Source: CAIWHR01 sp963709525
Lineage (GTDB): Bacteria > Pseudomonadota > Gammaproteobacteria > Burkholderiales > Casimicrobiaceae
Assembly: GCA_963709525.1 (NCBI GenBank)
Contig: CAVPXB010000008.1
Location: 139,773 to 203,772 of the forward strand
DNA length: 64,000 nucleotides
Direction: 5' to 3'
The translations under genes and the position numbers were made by a program. The stretch's first letter is position 1. Every line of letters starts with the position of its first letter. Shown in pieces: positions 38,820 through 48,255 of the stretch. The notes beneath the pieces are model-generated. The model was not told where the DNA came from and ran no database searches. It saw nothing but the letters and a program-made list of their open reading frames with translations.

Positions 38820-40246
38820 CACACGCCCTCCATGCTGCCGCGCATGTAACAGCGATCCTCGGGCAGATCGTCGTATCGGCCGGCGACGAAATCCTCGCAA
38901 TCGGCCAAGGTGGTTTCCAGCCGCACCGTGGCCCCCGCGATGCCGGTGTGTTCGGCGACGACATAGAACGGCTGGGTGAGATAGCGTTCGAGCAGTCTCG
39001 CCCGCAGCACGGTGCGCCTGTCGACTTCCGACAGGGCTTCCAGGCCCAGCATCGCAATGATGTCTTCCAGTTCCCGGTAGCGGGCCAGATGCTCCCGTAC
39101 CGCCTGCGCCACGCGGTAGTGACGATCGCCGAGGGTCACGCGATCCATCATGCGGCTGCCGGAGGCCAGCGGGTCGACCGCCGGATAGATGCCCTTGGCC
39201 GCCTGATTGCGCGAGAGGATCACCGTGGTGTCGAGGTGGGCGAGCAGGGCGCCGACGGCCGGGTCGGTCATGTCGTCGGCGGGCACATAGACGGCCTCCA
39301 CGGCGGTGATGTTGCCGCTGCGAGTGGAGGAAATGCGTTCCTGCAATTCCGCCACTTCGGAGAGCAGCGTGGGCTGATAGCCGACCGTTGCCGGCATGCG
39401 CCCAAGCAGTCCCGACAACTCGCTGCCTGCCTGCACGAAGCGGAAGGCGTTGTCCATCAGAAACAGCACTTCCTTCGCTACGTGGTCGCGCAGGTACTCG
39501 GCATAGGTCAGCGCCGACAGCCCGATGCGAAAACGCACCCCCGGTGATTCGTCCATCTGACCGAACACCATCAGGGTCCGCGGCATGACGCCAGCGTCCT
39601 GCATGTCGTGCCAGAGTTCGTGACCCTCGCGAATGCGTTCGCCGACGCCGGCAAAGACCGAGACGCCCTGGTGCAGGCGGACGATGGCGTTCATGAATTC
39701 CATGATCAGCACCGTCTTGCCTACCCCCGCGCCGCCGAAAAGCCCGGTCTTGCCGCCGCGAACAAAGGGGCACAAGAGGTCGATCACCTTGATGCCCGTC
39801 GGCAGGATTCCTCCCATGCCAGCCGCTTCGGCCAGCGGGGCCGGAGCGGCAACGATGGGGCGGGTCAGCTTCGCGTCGAGCGGCAGGCCGCCGTCCAGCG
39901 GATGGCCAAGGATGTCGAGCAGGCGGCCCAGGCAATCGGGCGTCACCGGCACCTGGAGCGGTCCGCCGGAATCGAAAACCGGCATGAGTCGGCGCAGGCC
40001 GCCCGTGCGATGCAAGGCGATGGCACGCGCCCGGAATTCATCCAGATGGCGATGCACCTCGAAGGTGTAGCGCTCGCCATCCATGCAGACGTACAGGGCC
40101 TGATGGAGCGGCGGCAGGCGATCGCACACAATGTCGATGACCGGCCCGTGGATCTCCTCGATGACGCCCAGCGGCTGCAGCAAGGGGGCCGGGCAAAGCG
40201 AACCCGTCGGCTCGATTGGCGCGGGAGGAGGCGTGAAGTTGGCCAT
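38819..40246 (-). CDS. atpD: N-type ATPase beta (catalytic) subunit
   Basis: 475 aa, intact. P-loop GGAGVGKTVLIMEFM, catalytic glutamate in AGVGERIREGHELW, MDESPGVRFRIGLSALTYAEYLRD, the DNAFRFVQAGSELSGLLGRMP segment and the C-terminal EDIIAMLGLEALSEVDR. First gene of atpDCQBEFAG, the N-ATPase order with catalytic subunits D and C leading. Start MANF at 40246 with GGAAAG about 10 bases upstream. Confidence 0.95.
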   Translation of the reverse strand: MANFTPPPAPIEPTGSLCPAPLLQPLGVIEEIHGPVIDIVCDRLPPLHQALYVCMDGERYTFEVHRHLDEFRARAIALHRTGGLRRLMPVFDSGGPLQVPVTPDCLGRLLDILGHPLDGGLPLDAKLTRPIVAAPAPLAEAAGMGGILPTGIKVIDLLCPFVRGGKTGLFGGAGVGKTVLIMEFMNAIVRLHQGVSVFAGVGERIREGHELWHDMQDAGVMPRTLMVFGQMDESPGVRFRIGLSALTYAEYLRDHVAKEVLFLMDNAFRFVQAGSELSGLLGRMPATVGYQPTLLSEVAELQERISSTRSGNITAVEAVYVPADDMTDPAVGALLAHLDTTVILSRNQAAKGIYPAVDPLASGSRMMDRVTLGDRHYRVAQAVREHLARYRELEDIIAMLGLEALSEVDRRTVLRARLLERYLTQPFYVVAEHTGIAGATVRLETTLADCEDFVAGRYDDLPEDRCYMRGSMEGV

Positions 40247-40341
40247 CACCACTGTCTTTCCGTGGCAGGGCGCTACGGAAGAATCAGAGAATGCCTTCGC
40301 TGCTGTTCATGATAATCCTCTGTCGCCGACTTATGGTGAAA

Positions 40342-40356
40342 GCGGACGTCGTCCGC
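40342..40356. terminator. Stem-loop between sigma-factor and atpD genes
   Basis: Palindrome GCGGAC-GTC-GTCCGC in the 223-base gap between the sigma gene end and atpD. No T-run follows, so it may be a weak terminator or a regulatory hairpin. Confidence 0.35.
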
Positions 40357-40469
40357 CAAATCCGACCCGTCGGCGCTTTGCTTGTCTCGCTTCCGCACGC
40401 AGTGCGCCCGAAAAGCAAGCAGTCTGCCCATCGAAGGCGGGCAACGGCCGAAATGGATGCGCCCGAGGC

Positions 40470-41018
40470 TTACTCCGGCGGGCGCGGTGTGAAACCGCAC
40501 ACCTTGCCGGTCTGATCGAATTTGACCTTGCACGCCGCCAGCAGGCGGTTGCGCAGGCGGGTACGTGCCCGCTGAATGCGGGACTTTGCGCCGGGCAGCG
40601 AAATGCCAAGCTGATCGGCCAGCGCCTGCTGGGGAGCGCCCGAAAGATCGCAGAGCGTGATCGCGAGCCGATCATCGGCCGAGAGTTCGGCCAGCACCCG
40701 CGGGAGGCACTGGCTGAGATCCTCCACCGGGGCGCTCTCGTCGCGGGTGGGCATGGCGAGTTCGTCGTCGCTCGGCAACGGGACCTGTTCGCGACCGACG
40801 CGCAGCCGGTCGGCAAGCGCATTGCGCGCCACCTGGAACAGCCAGGCGCGGGCGTTGCCGATGTCGCAGAACCGGCCGCCCTGGCGCAAGGCCTTGAGAA
40901 AGACCTCCTGCAACAGGTCTTCGGCATCGTCCGCATTGCGCATCCGATGCCGGAGATAGCCGCGCAACTCGCCCTCGTGCGCGGACCAGGCGTTCAGCAG
41001 GCAGGAGGGGGTGTCCAT
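40470..41018 (-). CDS. ECF sigma factor (SigZ-like)
   Basis: 182 aa. Region 2 (YLRHRMRNADDAEDLLQEVFLKALRQ ... NARAWLFQVARNALAD) and region 4 (LSADDRLAITLCDLSGAPQQALADQLGISLPGAKSRIQRARTRLRN) of a group 4 sigma, plus a short C-terminal tail with cysteines (ACKVKFDQTGKVCGF) like that of SigZ. No anti-sigma gene is adjacent. It begins 15 bases past acr3 in the same direction, so it is likely in the arsenic operon; the tail cysteines could sense thiol stress or arsenite, which is speculation. Confidence 0.87.
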   Translation of the reverse strand: MDTPSCLLNAWSAHEGELRGYLRHRMRNADDAEDLLQEVFLKALRQGGRFCDIGNARAWLFQVARNALADRLRVGREQVPLPSDDELAMPTRDESAPVEDLSQCLPRVLAELSADDRLAITLCDLSGAPQQALADQLGISLPGAKSRIQRARTRLRNRLLAACKVKFDQTGKVCGFTPRPPE

Positions 41019-41033
41019 CCCGGCTCTTTGAGC

Positions 41034-42101
41034 TCATGCCCGCTCGTACCACGGCTTGGTGGCGTTGACCACCTTCACCACCAGCAGCATCACGGGCACC
41101 TCGATCAGCACGCCGACGACCGTGGCCAGCGCGGCACCGGACTCGAAGCCGAACAGGCTGATCGCAGCGGCGACGGCCAGTTCGAAGAAATTGGACGCGC
41201 CGATGAGCGCCGACGGGCAGGCCACGCTGTGTTTTTCTCCGAGCGCCCGGTTCAACAGGTAAGCGACCGACGAGTTGAAGAACACCTGGACCAGGATCGG
41301 CACCGCCAGCAAGGCAATGACCAGCGGTTGCTTGAGGATGGCGTTGCCCTGGAAGGCGAACAGCAGCACCAGCGTCATCAGCAGGGCGGCGATCGACCAG
41401 GGCTGGATCTTCGCCATCGCAGCGTCGAAGGCGCCTTGTCCGCGCGCCAGCAATTGCTTGCGGATGATCTGCGCGAGGATCACCGGGATGACGATGTACA
41501 GGACGACCGAGGTGAACAGCGTCGCCCAGGGCACGGCGATGCTGGACACGCCGAGCAGAAAGCCCACGACCGGGGCGAAGGCGAAGATCATGATCAGGTC
41601 GTTCAGCGCCACCTGCGACAGCGTGAAATAGGGATCGCCGTTGGTCAGGCGACTCCACACGAAGACCATCGCGGTGCACGGCGCGGCGGCGAGCAGGATC
41701 AAGCCGGCGATGTAGCTGTCGATCTGCTCCGGTGGCAGCAAGGGGGCGAAGAGATGGCGAATGAACAGCCAGGCGAGGAAGGCCATCGAGAAGGGCTTGA
41801 CCAGCCAGTTGATGACCAGCGTCACGCCGATGCCGCGAATGTGTCCCTTGACCTGGTGCAGCGCGCCGAAGTCGATCTTCAGCAGCATCGGAATGATCAT
41901 CACCCAGATCAGAAGGCCGACGGGGAGGTTGACCTTGGCGACTTCCATCGAGCCGATGGCCTGAAAGAAGGCAGGCAAAAACTGTCCGAGTGCAATGCCG
42001 ACGACGATGCAGGTCGCGACCCACGCGGTGAGGTAGCGCTCGAAGAAATTCAGCGGCGCGCCGGCTGTGCGTTTGATGGCGACTTCAGGTTGTGCGTTCA
42101 T
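41034..42101 (-). CDS. acr3: ACR3-family arsenite efflux permease
   Basis: 355 aa, ten membrane helices. ACR3 signatures: MIIPMLLKIDFGALHQV, AAAPCTAMVFVWSRLTNGDPYFTLSQVALNDLIM (with the essential cysteine) and ACPSALIGASNFFELAVA. Exports As(III) using the membrane potential. Follows arsC by 66 bases; the end of arsC and this gene form one transcript with the sigma gene. Confidence 0.95.
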   Translation of the reverse strand: MNAQPEVAIKRTAGAPLNFFERYLTAWVATCIVVGIALGQFLPAFFQAIGSMEVAKVNLPVGLLIWVMIIPMLLKIDFGALHQVKGHIRGIGVTLVINWLVKPFSMAFLAWLFIRHLFAPLLPPEQIDSYIAGLILLAAAPCTAMVFVWSRLTNGDPYFTLSQVALNDLIMIFAFAPVVGFLLGVSSIAVPWATLFTSVVLYIVIPVILAQIIRKQLLARGQGAFDAAMAKIQPWSIAALLMTLVLLFAFQGNAILKQPLVIALLAVPILVQVFFNSSVAYLLNRALGEKHSVACPSALIGASNFFELAVAAAISLFGFESGAALATVVGVLIEVPVMLLVVKVVNATKPWYERA

Positions 42102-42167
42102 CGCTCCGGTCTCCCGTCAGGTCCGGCGTATGCAGCAAGCGGTTGGCGCAATGACGTTCGCGAAGCG

Positions 42168-42647
42168 TCAGGCGGTGATGGCGCCGATCCGGTCCAAAGC
42201 GAGTTTCAGCGCCGGCCGGTCGTTGTGCAGCGATTCCAGCGGCAGCGCGAGAAAGGCCTCGATGCGGGCGCGCAGGATGCGATAGGCAGTCATGAAGGCC
42301 GCGTCGATCTCCGCTTCGGTACCCGTCGCGTGAGCGGGATCGTCGACGCCCCAATGGGTGCGCAATACGGGTCCGAGATAGGCCGGGCAGGTTTCTCCCG
42401 CGGCATTCGAACAGACCGTCACAACGATATCCGGCGTGACGGGCAGGTTGTCCCAGGACTTGCTGTGGTAGCCCTCGGTGGAGATGCCTTCGCGGGCCAG
42501 CAACGCGAGCGACCGTGGATGCACGGTTCCGGCGGGTTTGCTGCCCGCGCTCATCGCCATCCAGCCCGGCGGCGCCAGGTGATTGAACGTGGCTTCGGCG
42601 AGGATCGAGCGGCAGGAGTTGCCGGTACAGAGAAAGAGGATGTTCAC
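42168..42647 (-). CDS. arsC: Arsenate reductase ArsC, low-molecular-weight phosphatase type
   Basis: 159 aa. N-terminal P-loop CTGNSCRS with the nucleophile cysteine near residue 7, then THWGVDDPAHATGTEAEIDAAF containing the general-acid aspartate. Two further cysteines (CSNAAGETC) suit the thioredoxin-coupled mechanism. Reduces cytosolic As(V) to As(III) for the permease encoded next. Confidence 0.92.
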   Translation of the reverse strand: MNILFLCTGNSCRSILAEATFNHLAPPGWMAMSAGSKPAGTVHPRSLALLAREGISTEGYHSKSWDNLPVTPDIVVTVCSNAAGETCPAYLGPVLRTHWGVDDPAHATGTEAEIDAAFMTAYRILRARIEAFLALPLESLHNDRPALKLALDRIGAITA

Positions 42648-42759
42648 GATTCGATGGTCTGCCTAAACAAAACAACGGGAACGAGTGGTGCTGCGAACGG
42701 CAACGCCCGGCGACGATAGGCGCCGATCAACGACGTTGACGCACTCGTAAGTGTATCGA

Positions 42760-42781
42760 CGATTCGAAAAACATGGAATCG
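42760..42781. promoter_or_regulatory. CGATTC-N10-GAATCG inverted repeat upstream of arsC
   Basis: Perfect 6-bp arms about 115-135 bases upstream of the arsC start. Just beside it is CACTCGTAAGTG, itself palindromic at the ends. Candidate ArsR operator or promoter site for arsC-acr3-sigma. Confidence 0.4.
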
Positions 42782-42820
42782 TTTTGCGATGTCAAGCAGC
42801 GCATCGTCGCGCACATCCGC

Positions 42821-43321
42821 TCAAGCTGCGCGACGACGTTCCCACAGAGCCCAGGCAGCCAAAGCCAGAGCACCTGTTTGGGCCACCAATGCCCAGTTGG
42901 CCAGCGATAGACCCATGATTCGCAGCTCCGCGCTCTCGCAGAACCCGGTGGCGAGAAACAGTTCCGGCACGCGCTGTCCGAGCCACTCCACCAGTTGCTC
43001 GATCAATCCGGGATCTCCGGCGACACACGAAACGCTGCCCGCCGGCTGGGTTTGCAGCCAGCTTTGGTAGCTGGCGGCCGCGACACCGCTGCCGGAAACC
43101 GGCAGGCTCAGCAGGGCAGCGAAGGAGCCGGCCAGCCGGGGCCAGTACCAGGCGGTAACGCCGAACAATACCGTCAGGACCATGAACAGCAGGCGCTGGA
43201 AGATGCACAGGTGACAGGGGTACAGCCCGAGTGCGGCGGTCAGGCCAAGGCTCAGCGCCACCGTGGTTCCGCACCCAAAGGCAAGGAGCGTCCACAGCGC
43301 GCGGGGGGATCGAAGGTTCAT
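42821..43321 (-). CDS. dsbB: DsbB-family disulfide oxidoreductase
   Basis: 166 aa, four membrane helices. The first redox pair is CHLC after helix 1-2, the second pair lies in the second periplasmic loop (VSCVAGDPG ... FCESAELR). Transfers electrons from DsbA-like proteins to quinones. A dsbB inside an arsenic operon is unusual and may serve folding of exported thiol proteins or periplasmic thiol redox under arsenite. Confidence 0.88.
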   Translation of the reverse strand: MNLRSPRALWTLLAFGCGTTVALSLGLTAALGLYPCHLCIFQRLLFMVLTVLFGVTAWYWPRLAGSFAALLSLPVSGSGVAAASYQSWLQTQPAGSVSCVAGDPGLIEQLVEWLGQRVPELFLATGFCESAELRIMGLSLANWALVAQTGALALAAWALWERRRAA

Positions 43322-43425
43322 CGTCGATTTACTCGGTAAGGAACTGAGGGTTCATGGCCAGACCGATTGCGCCACTCGCCACAGGCCGTCGATCACCGCG
43401 CCGGACGTGGACATGATGTCGTGGC

Positions 43426-43824
43426 TCAGGAGACGCGGCGTTTGCGCGGTGGGCGCTCGGCCTGCGCTACCTGCACAAGGACTTGCGGGAATGAGGACGT
43501 GACCGGAGCGCAGGCGGGGTCGCAGACCGCGCTTCCCGCGCAGCAGTTCCGGGTCAGATAAGCGATCAGGTCGTTCATCACCGCGATGTTGGCGCTGTAC
43601 CAGATGAAGCGACCGTCCTGCCGGCCGACGATCAACCCCGAATGGCTCAGCTCCTTCAGATGGAACGACAGCGTCGCCGGCGGGAGTTCGAGCCGCTCCG
43701 CGATGTTGCCGGCGGCCAGCCCGGTCGGGGCGTGTTCGACGAGCAGGCGGAAGACCGCCAGCCGATGAGGCTGTGCCAGCGCAGCGAGCGCGCTCAATGC
43801 CTGCGGTGTCTTCATGTTTTTCAT
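43426..43824 (-). CDS. arsR: ArsR/SmtB-family repressor
   Basis: 132 aa winged helix (LAQPHRLAVFRLLVEHAPTGLAAGNIAERLELPPATLSFHLKELSHSGLI). Tail cysteines NCCAGSAVCDPAC probably bind arsenite, the C-terminal-site type of ArsR. Begins 40 bases after the chaperone gene and so is probably transcribed from the arr promoter as well as controlling the arsenic genes. Confidence 0.92.
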   Translation of the reverse strand: MKNMKTPQALSALAALAQPHRLAVFRLLVEHAPTGLAAGNIAERLELPPATLSFHLKELSHSGLIVGRQDGRFIWYSANIAVMNDLIAYLTRNCCAGSAVCDPACAPVTSSFPQVLVQVAQAERPPRKRRVS

Positions 43825-43864
43825 AGGTGGATTTCGATGTGTGATTCGACGGGCATCACCTCGC

Positions 43865-44500
43865 TCACGAATCGAGCGCGCGATGCACCTCGATGGCGAT
43901 GAAGCGCTGCGTGAGGTCCGCCAATGCCCGGTAGTAGTCGGTCTCCGCGCCGTCCTTCACTGCCGCGATGAAGCGATCGACCCAGGGTGCAAGATGGCCG
44001 GCGAGGAAGCGCTTGCGCAGCGCTTCAGTTGCGGCCAGCGCGTCGAGATCGGCGTTGCGATGCGCCTCGTTCTCCCGGAAGATGAGGAGGTAGAGAAACT
44101 CGAGCTCGGCCGCGATGTGATCGGGCAATTCGCGGAAATCCTCGCTGATGTCGAAGCCGCCTTCGCGGTAGAGGTCCAGCACGGCCATCGTCGAATTCTG
44201 CATCAGCGACGCTTCGCCGGTGAGCCAGACCGATGCGTAGGGCTTCGCCAGCGCGTCGACCGGCCCGAGAAAGAGCCGCGTGTAGTCGATCAACAGCGTT
44301 TGCGGATCGCTGGCCGCAAACGCCGAGCCCAGACGGCGCACCTGCGCGGCGAGATCGGAGTCGATGCGGGTCGCGGCGTCGTGCATGGTGTCGAATACCT
44401 TCTCCTCCGCGAATTCCGGTCCCGGCTGGTAATAGCACGCAGCGAGCAGGCGGCAGAGCGTCTCGCGCGCCACACCCTGCTCGGGGTCGAGATCGGACAT
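43865..44500 (-). CDS. arrD: TorD/DmsD-family chaperone (ArrD/ArxD-like)
   Basis: 211 aa all-helical protein (RETLCRLLAACYYQPGPEF ... LLIDYTRLFLGPV ... PDHIAAELEFLYLLI), the family that inserts cofactor and guards Tat export of molybdoenzymes. Third gene after arrA and arrB, the same order as in known arr/arx clusters. Confidence 0.88.
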   Translation of the reverse strand: MSDLDPEQGVARETLCRLLAACYYQPGPEFAEEKVFDTMHDAATRIDSDLAAQVRRLGSAFAASDPQTLLIDYTRLFLGPVDALAKPYASVWLTGEASLMQNSTMAVLDLYREGGFDISEDFRELPDHIAAELEFLYLLIFRENEAHRNADLDALAATEALRKRFLAGHLAPWVDRFIAAVKDGAETDYYRALADLTQRFIAIEVHRALDS

Positions 44501-44520
44501 CCAGGCTCCTCGAACGAAAT

Positions 44521-44540
44521 GGGGGCGGTTGCCCGCCCCC
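44521..44540. promoter_or_regulatory. Intercistronic stem-loop after arrB
   Basis: Perfect GGGGGCGG-TTGC-CCGCCCCC hairpin between the arrB stop and the chaperone start. No T-run, so likelier to stabilise the arrAB message or reduce read-through than to end it. Confidence 0.55.
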
Positions 44541-44566
44541 GAAGTGTAACCCTGAGACGGACGCGG

Positions 44567-45338
44567 TCAGGCGCGGGTGGTGTACTTGCCGACGTAGTGG
44601 ACGTTCGGCTTGGTGCCGGCGTCTTCCTTGATGCGGAACGACTTCTGCGCCTTCAGCACCTTCGCGATGCTCGGAGTTGGCATCGTCCTGGTCGCCGAAG
44701 ATCCGCGCCCTCGACGGGCAGACCTCGACGCAGGCCGGCTGCATGCCGTTGCTGGTGCGGTGGTAGCAGAACGTGCACTTTTCCACGACCCCGGCCTTGC
44801 GGATCGGGTCGACGTCGCCCGCGGCGAACTTGTTCATCATCGGCGTGGTCGCGCCGGCTGCCTTGGCCGTTGCCGCGCCGGACGTCGTGCAGCCCGGGAT
44901 GATCGCCGTGGTGTCGGTCCACTGCGGCTGGGCGTCACCCCCGTGCGGATTGAAGCTGATCACGCTGTACGCCTCGCCGTTGTGGCTGGCGTCGGTGAGC
45001 GACTTGTGACTGTACGGGCAGGCGTCCTGGCACATGCGGCAGCCGATGCACAGCTCGTCGTTGTGCATGGTGACGCCGTCCGGCGTCTTGAACATCGCCT
45101 TCGGTTCGACCGGGCAGGCTTTGACGCAGGGCGCATCGCTGCAGTGGTTGCACAGCACCGGCATCACCCAGTGCGTGGTGTCGGGAAACGTCCCTTCGGT
45201 CTGCATCACGAAGTCGGCCCAGTTGTGGCTCTGGCCGTCACCGCGGGAGCGGGTGTTGTTTTCGGACTTGCAGGCGAACGCGCAGGCACCGCAACCCACG
45301 CAGCGCGCGAGGTCGATGACCATTCCTAGTCTTGCCAT
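44567..45338 (-). CDS. arrB: ArrB/ArxB-type iron-sulfur subunit (one frameshift)
   Basis: About 256 aa with sixteen cysteines in four [4Fe-4S] motifs: CVGCGACAFACKSENN, CNHCSDAPCVKACP, CIGCRMCQDACPY and CTFCYHRTSNGMQPACVEVCP. A long loop (YSVISFNPHGGDAQPQW ... IPGCTTSGA) between clusters is typical of Arr/Arx B subunits. A shift near 44682 precedes the true C-terminus (KVLKAQKSFRIKEDAGTKPN...). AAGGAGAAAG before the ATG. Carries electrons between the Moco subunit and a quinol or cytochrome partner not encoded here. Confidence 0.9.
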
Positions 45339-45367
45339 CTTCTTTCTCCTTGAGCTTGGGTTGGGGG

Positions 45368-47924
45368 TCAGGCCTTCTGGACCCGGACGCCGGTGAAGCC
45401 GCCATTGCGGGCGGTGGCGCCGGAGAGACGATCGTAGTCGTCGACCAGAATGTCGTTGTTGCTTCCGCCTCGCGGCAGCGCCTTCGCGTAGTCCTTCGCC
45501 GCGATGCGGCCGTAGGCCCAATGTCCCTGGCCGTAGCACTTCGCCACGGTGCCGGGCCGCACGCCTTCCCACAACTTGAGCTTCACGACCATCGAGCCCG
45601 CCAGCGACGTGACCTTGACCATGTCGCCGGACTTCAGGCTCAGCTTGGCGCCATCCGCCGGGTTCATCTTCACCACGTCGTCCCACGACACGTCGCCCGG
45701 ATCGACCTTCTTGAACTCCTGGTACCAGGCGAGGTTGGCCGACCGGCCCTCGCGATTGAGGCGCGACTTGTAGTCGATGAAATCGAACGGATACTCCGCG
45801 AGCGCTGCCGTGCCGCTTCGGCGGCTCGTAGTGCGGGACGAACGCCAGCTCGCCGCGGGCGACGTAACCGGATACGGTCAGGATGTCGTCGACCGTGGTC
45901 TCGTACTTCTTGGCGTGCTCGAGCAGGCCCTTCTTCAGCGTCTCGCTGTAGAACTCGAACTTCTTGGTGTCGGTGGCGAACTTGCCGCCCCAGCCCCTTT
46001 TGAGCGTGTACTTGGCGCCGCTGAACATGCCCTTCTTGCGGAAGTCGGCCCAGCCGGCGATGGCGCATCGCCCTTCAGCGGCTCCTTGGGCATCCACAGC
46101 GGGGCGCTGGAGATCTTGGCGGCGATCTCGGCGAATTCCATGGCCGTCGTCGGCAGCTTGCCGGTTTCCGGGTCCTTGAACTCCTTCGAGTAGTAGTCGA
46201 ACAGGTTCGGGAATCCCTTGGCCTTGAGCTTTTCCGCCAGCAGCCACATCACTTCGGTCTCTTCCTGCTTGACGTCCCACAGGCGTTTGACGGCGCCCTG
46301 CTGGATCGACGCGTAGCCATGACCGTTGCCCATATTGCCGACGATCGACCAGCCTTCGGCCGAGTTGAAGGTCGACGGCAACACGATGTCGGCGAACTGC
46401 GTCATCTCCGACGGGTTGGTGACCATGTGGACGAAGAACGGCACCTTCGCCATCGCCTTGTCCCAACGGTCGGCGCCGGTGCACGAGAAGTTGAAGTTCG
46501 CCCACGAGCTGATGAACACCTTCGCTGCGCCGGGTCCTTCAGCATGCCGTTGGCGACGTTGTTGGTGACCACACCGCTGCCGGGGCGCGCATTCATCATC
46601 GCCGGCATGTCCTTGGCCCCGCGGCCATCGAGCTTCTTGAATTTGCCCGCGCCCTTGGCGATGTCGTCGAGATAGGCGTCGGACTTCGGGAACGCGCCGT
46701 TCGGCACGCTGCTGCTCTGCCATACGCCACCCTCGACATCGATCGAGCCCAGCAAGCCGTTGAACGCATGCACGGCCATCGCGCTGTAGGTGCCGCGCGG
46801 GTGCATGGCAGCACCCGGCCCCATCCAGACCGTGACCTTCGGCGCGGCTTTGCCCATCGCGCGGGCGACGCGAATCGTCTGCGCGGCGGGAATCAGCGTT
46901 TCCTTTTCCGCCCACGCGGGGGTCTTGTCCTTCAGCTCCAGGTTCCACCACTTGATCAGGCCGGAGGTTTCCTTCTCGGCGAACGCGGCTTCGTCCACGA
47001 CCTTGCCGGCGACGAACTGATTCTTGCCGTCCTTGAAGTCGCCGACGAATTCCTTGTTCCAGAGCCCCTCGGTCAGCAGAACATGGGCGATCGCGCCGGC
47101 CAGCGCACCGTCGGTGCCCGGCTTGAGCGGCAGCCATTCATGCGCCTTGGCGGCGACATTGGACAGCCGCGGATCGACCGCGATGACGGTACCGCGCGCG
47201 ACGATCTCGCCAAAGCGGTGAATGACGTTCGGCACCATGCGGTTGGACGCCAGCGGATCGCAACCCCAGGCGACCATGCAGTTGGTCTTCTCCAGATCGT
47301 AGTCGCGGTACCCGAAAAAGCCCTGCGTAAGGCCCGGCCCCATCTTCTCCGCCTCGGCGCAGATCGCACTGTGCGAGAAGTAGTTGGTGGTGCCGTAGAT
47401 CCTGGGCAATGCGCCATACAGGAGTTCGGTCGACGTCGGTGAATAGCGGCCGCGCATGTAGACGAGCTTGTGCGCCTCGTTGTTCTTGCGCAGCTCGATC
47501 ATCTTGTCGGCGACGGTGTTGAGTGCTTCGTCCCAGGTGATCGGCACGAACTTCGGATCGACGCCGCGGCCCTTCTGCGGATTGGTCCGCTTCATCGGCA
47601 CCTTGATCCGGTCCGGGTCATAGACCTGCTGCGGGATCAGTGGCCGCGCGGGCACACGTAGCCGTGGTTGGATCTTGGACAGCGGGTTGCCGCGCACGCG
47701 CACCGCGCGACCCTCCTGGACGAAGATCTGGATCGCGCACCACTGCGTGCAGCCCTGGCAGGTGCTGGCCACCCAATCGCCCTTGGCTGGGCCGGCCGCT
47801 TTCGCCGGCCGCATCGCCATCGCGCTGGTCACCGGCGTGGCCGGCTGCGTCGCGCAGCCGGCAACCAGCAAGACCGCTGGTCGCCATCGACGCCTGCAGG
47901 AATGCCCTTCTCGTCAGTTTCATC
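45368..47924 (-). CDS. arrA: ArrA/ArxA-clade molybdopterin oxidoreductase (arsenate reductase or arsenite oxidase; several frameshifts)
   Basis: About 850 aa. Tat signal LTRRAFLQAS; [4Fe-4S] motif CQGCTQWC plus CPRGH; active-site block RGRYS...HSAICAEAEKMG, whose R, Y, H, C and K match the residues reported around the arsenic site of ArrA. GYRDYDLEKTNCMVAWGCDPLASNR follows. Starts at 47924 with AAGGAGG upstream. Frame shifts lie near 47872, 47675/47645 (compensating), 46530, 46072 and 45815; family sequence resumes each time. ArrA versus ArxA needs a tree; AioA is ruled out by the Tat/ICAEAEK layout. Periplasmic enzyme. Confidence 0.85.
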
Positions 47925-48126
47925 GTCCAGCCTCCTTTACCACGGTCAAGATCAAGAACCTGAGCGCCGCCCATCGCCGGCATCACGCCTTGCCTGCCCC
48001 TCCCGAACGGTTGCGGTTCGGGCGGCTACAACCCGCGATTTCTCCTGCGGCACGCTACTGATTCCTCCGCTCCCGACGAGCCGCGAAGGCGTTGGCGAAG
48101 TGTTCACTGAACCGGGCAGATGCCTG

Positions 48127-48140
48127 TTGACGCAAGTCAA
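48127..48140. promoter_or_regulatory. FNR/Anr-type box TTGAC-N4-GTCAA
   Basis: The palindrome TTGACGCAAGTCAA fits the FNR/Anr/Dnr consensus in both arms (C/G variant of TTGAT-N4-ATCAA). It lies 203 bases upstream of arrA and nothing else starts nearby. It would place arsenic respiration under oxygen control. Confidence 0.6.
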
Positions 48141-48231
48141 ATCCTTCGACGTTATTCGAATCGTCATAATGTGCACAGCGGCTGGTAAATACGACTGAAT
48201 CAGTCGGGAATGCACCGCGGATTCGCGGGCA

Positions 48232-48255
48232 GTCGGGCGCGTGCGTGCGCCCGAC
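48232..48255. terminator. Stem-loop 3' of arsM
   Basis: Arms GTCGGGCGC and GCGCCCGAC with a six-base loop, 90 bases after the arsM stop on the minus strand. No T-tract; probable weak or Rho-assisted terminator. Confidence 0.5.

Noticed and set aside
45368..47924. AioA-type arsenite oxidase, DMSO reductase or thiosulfate reductase
   Set aside because: The Tat signal, cysteine [4Fe-4S] motif and the RGRY...HSAICAEAEK block match the ArrA/ArxA clade; AioA lacks this layout.
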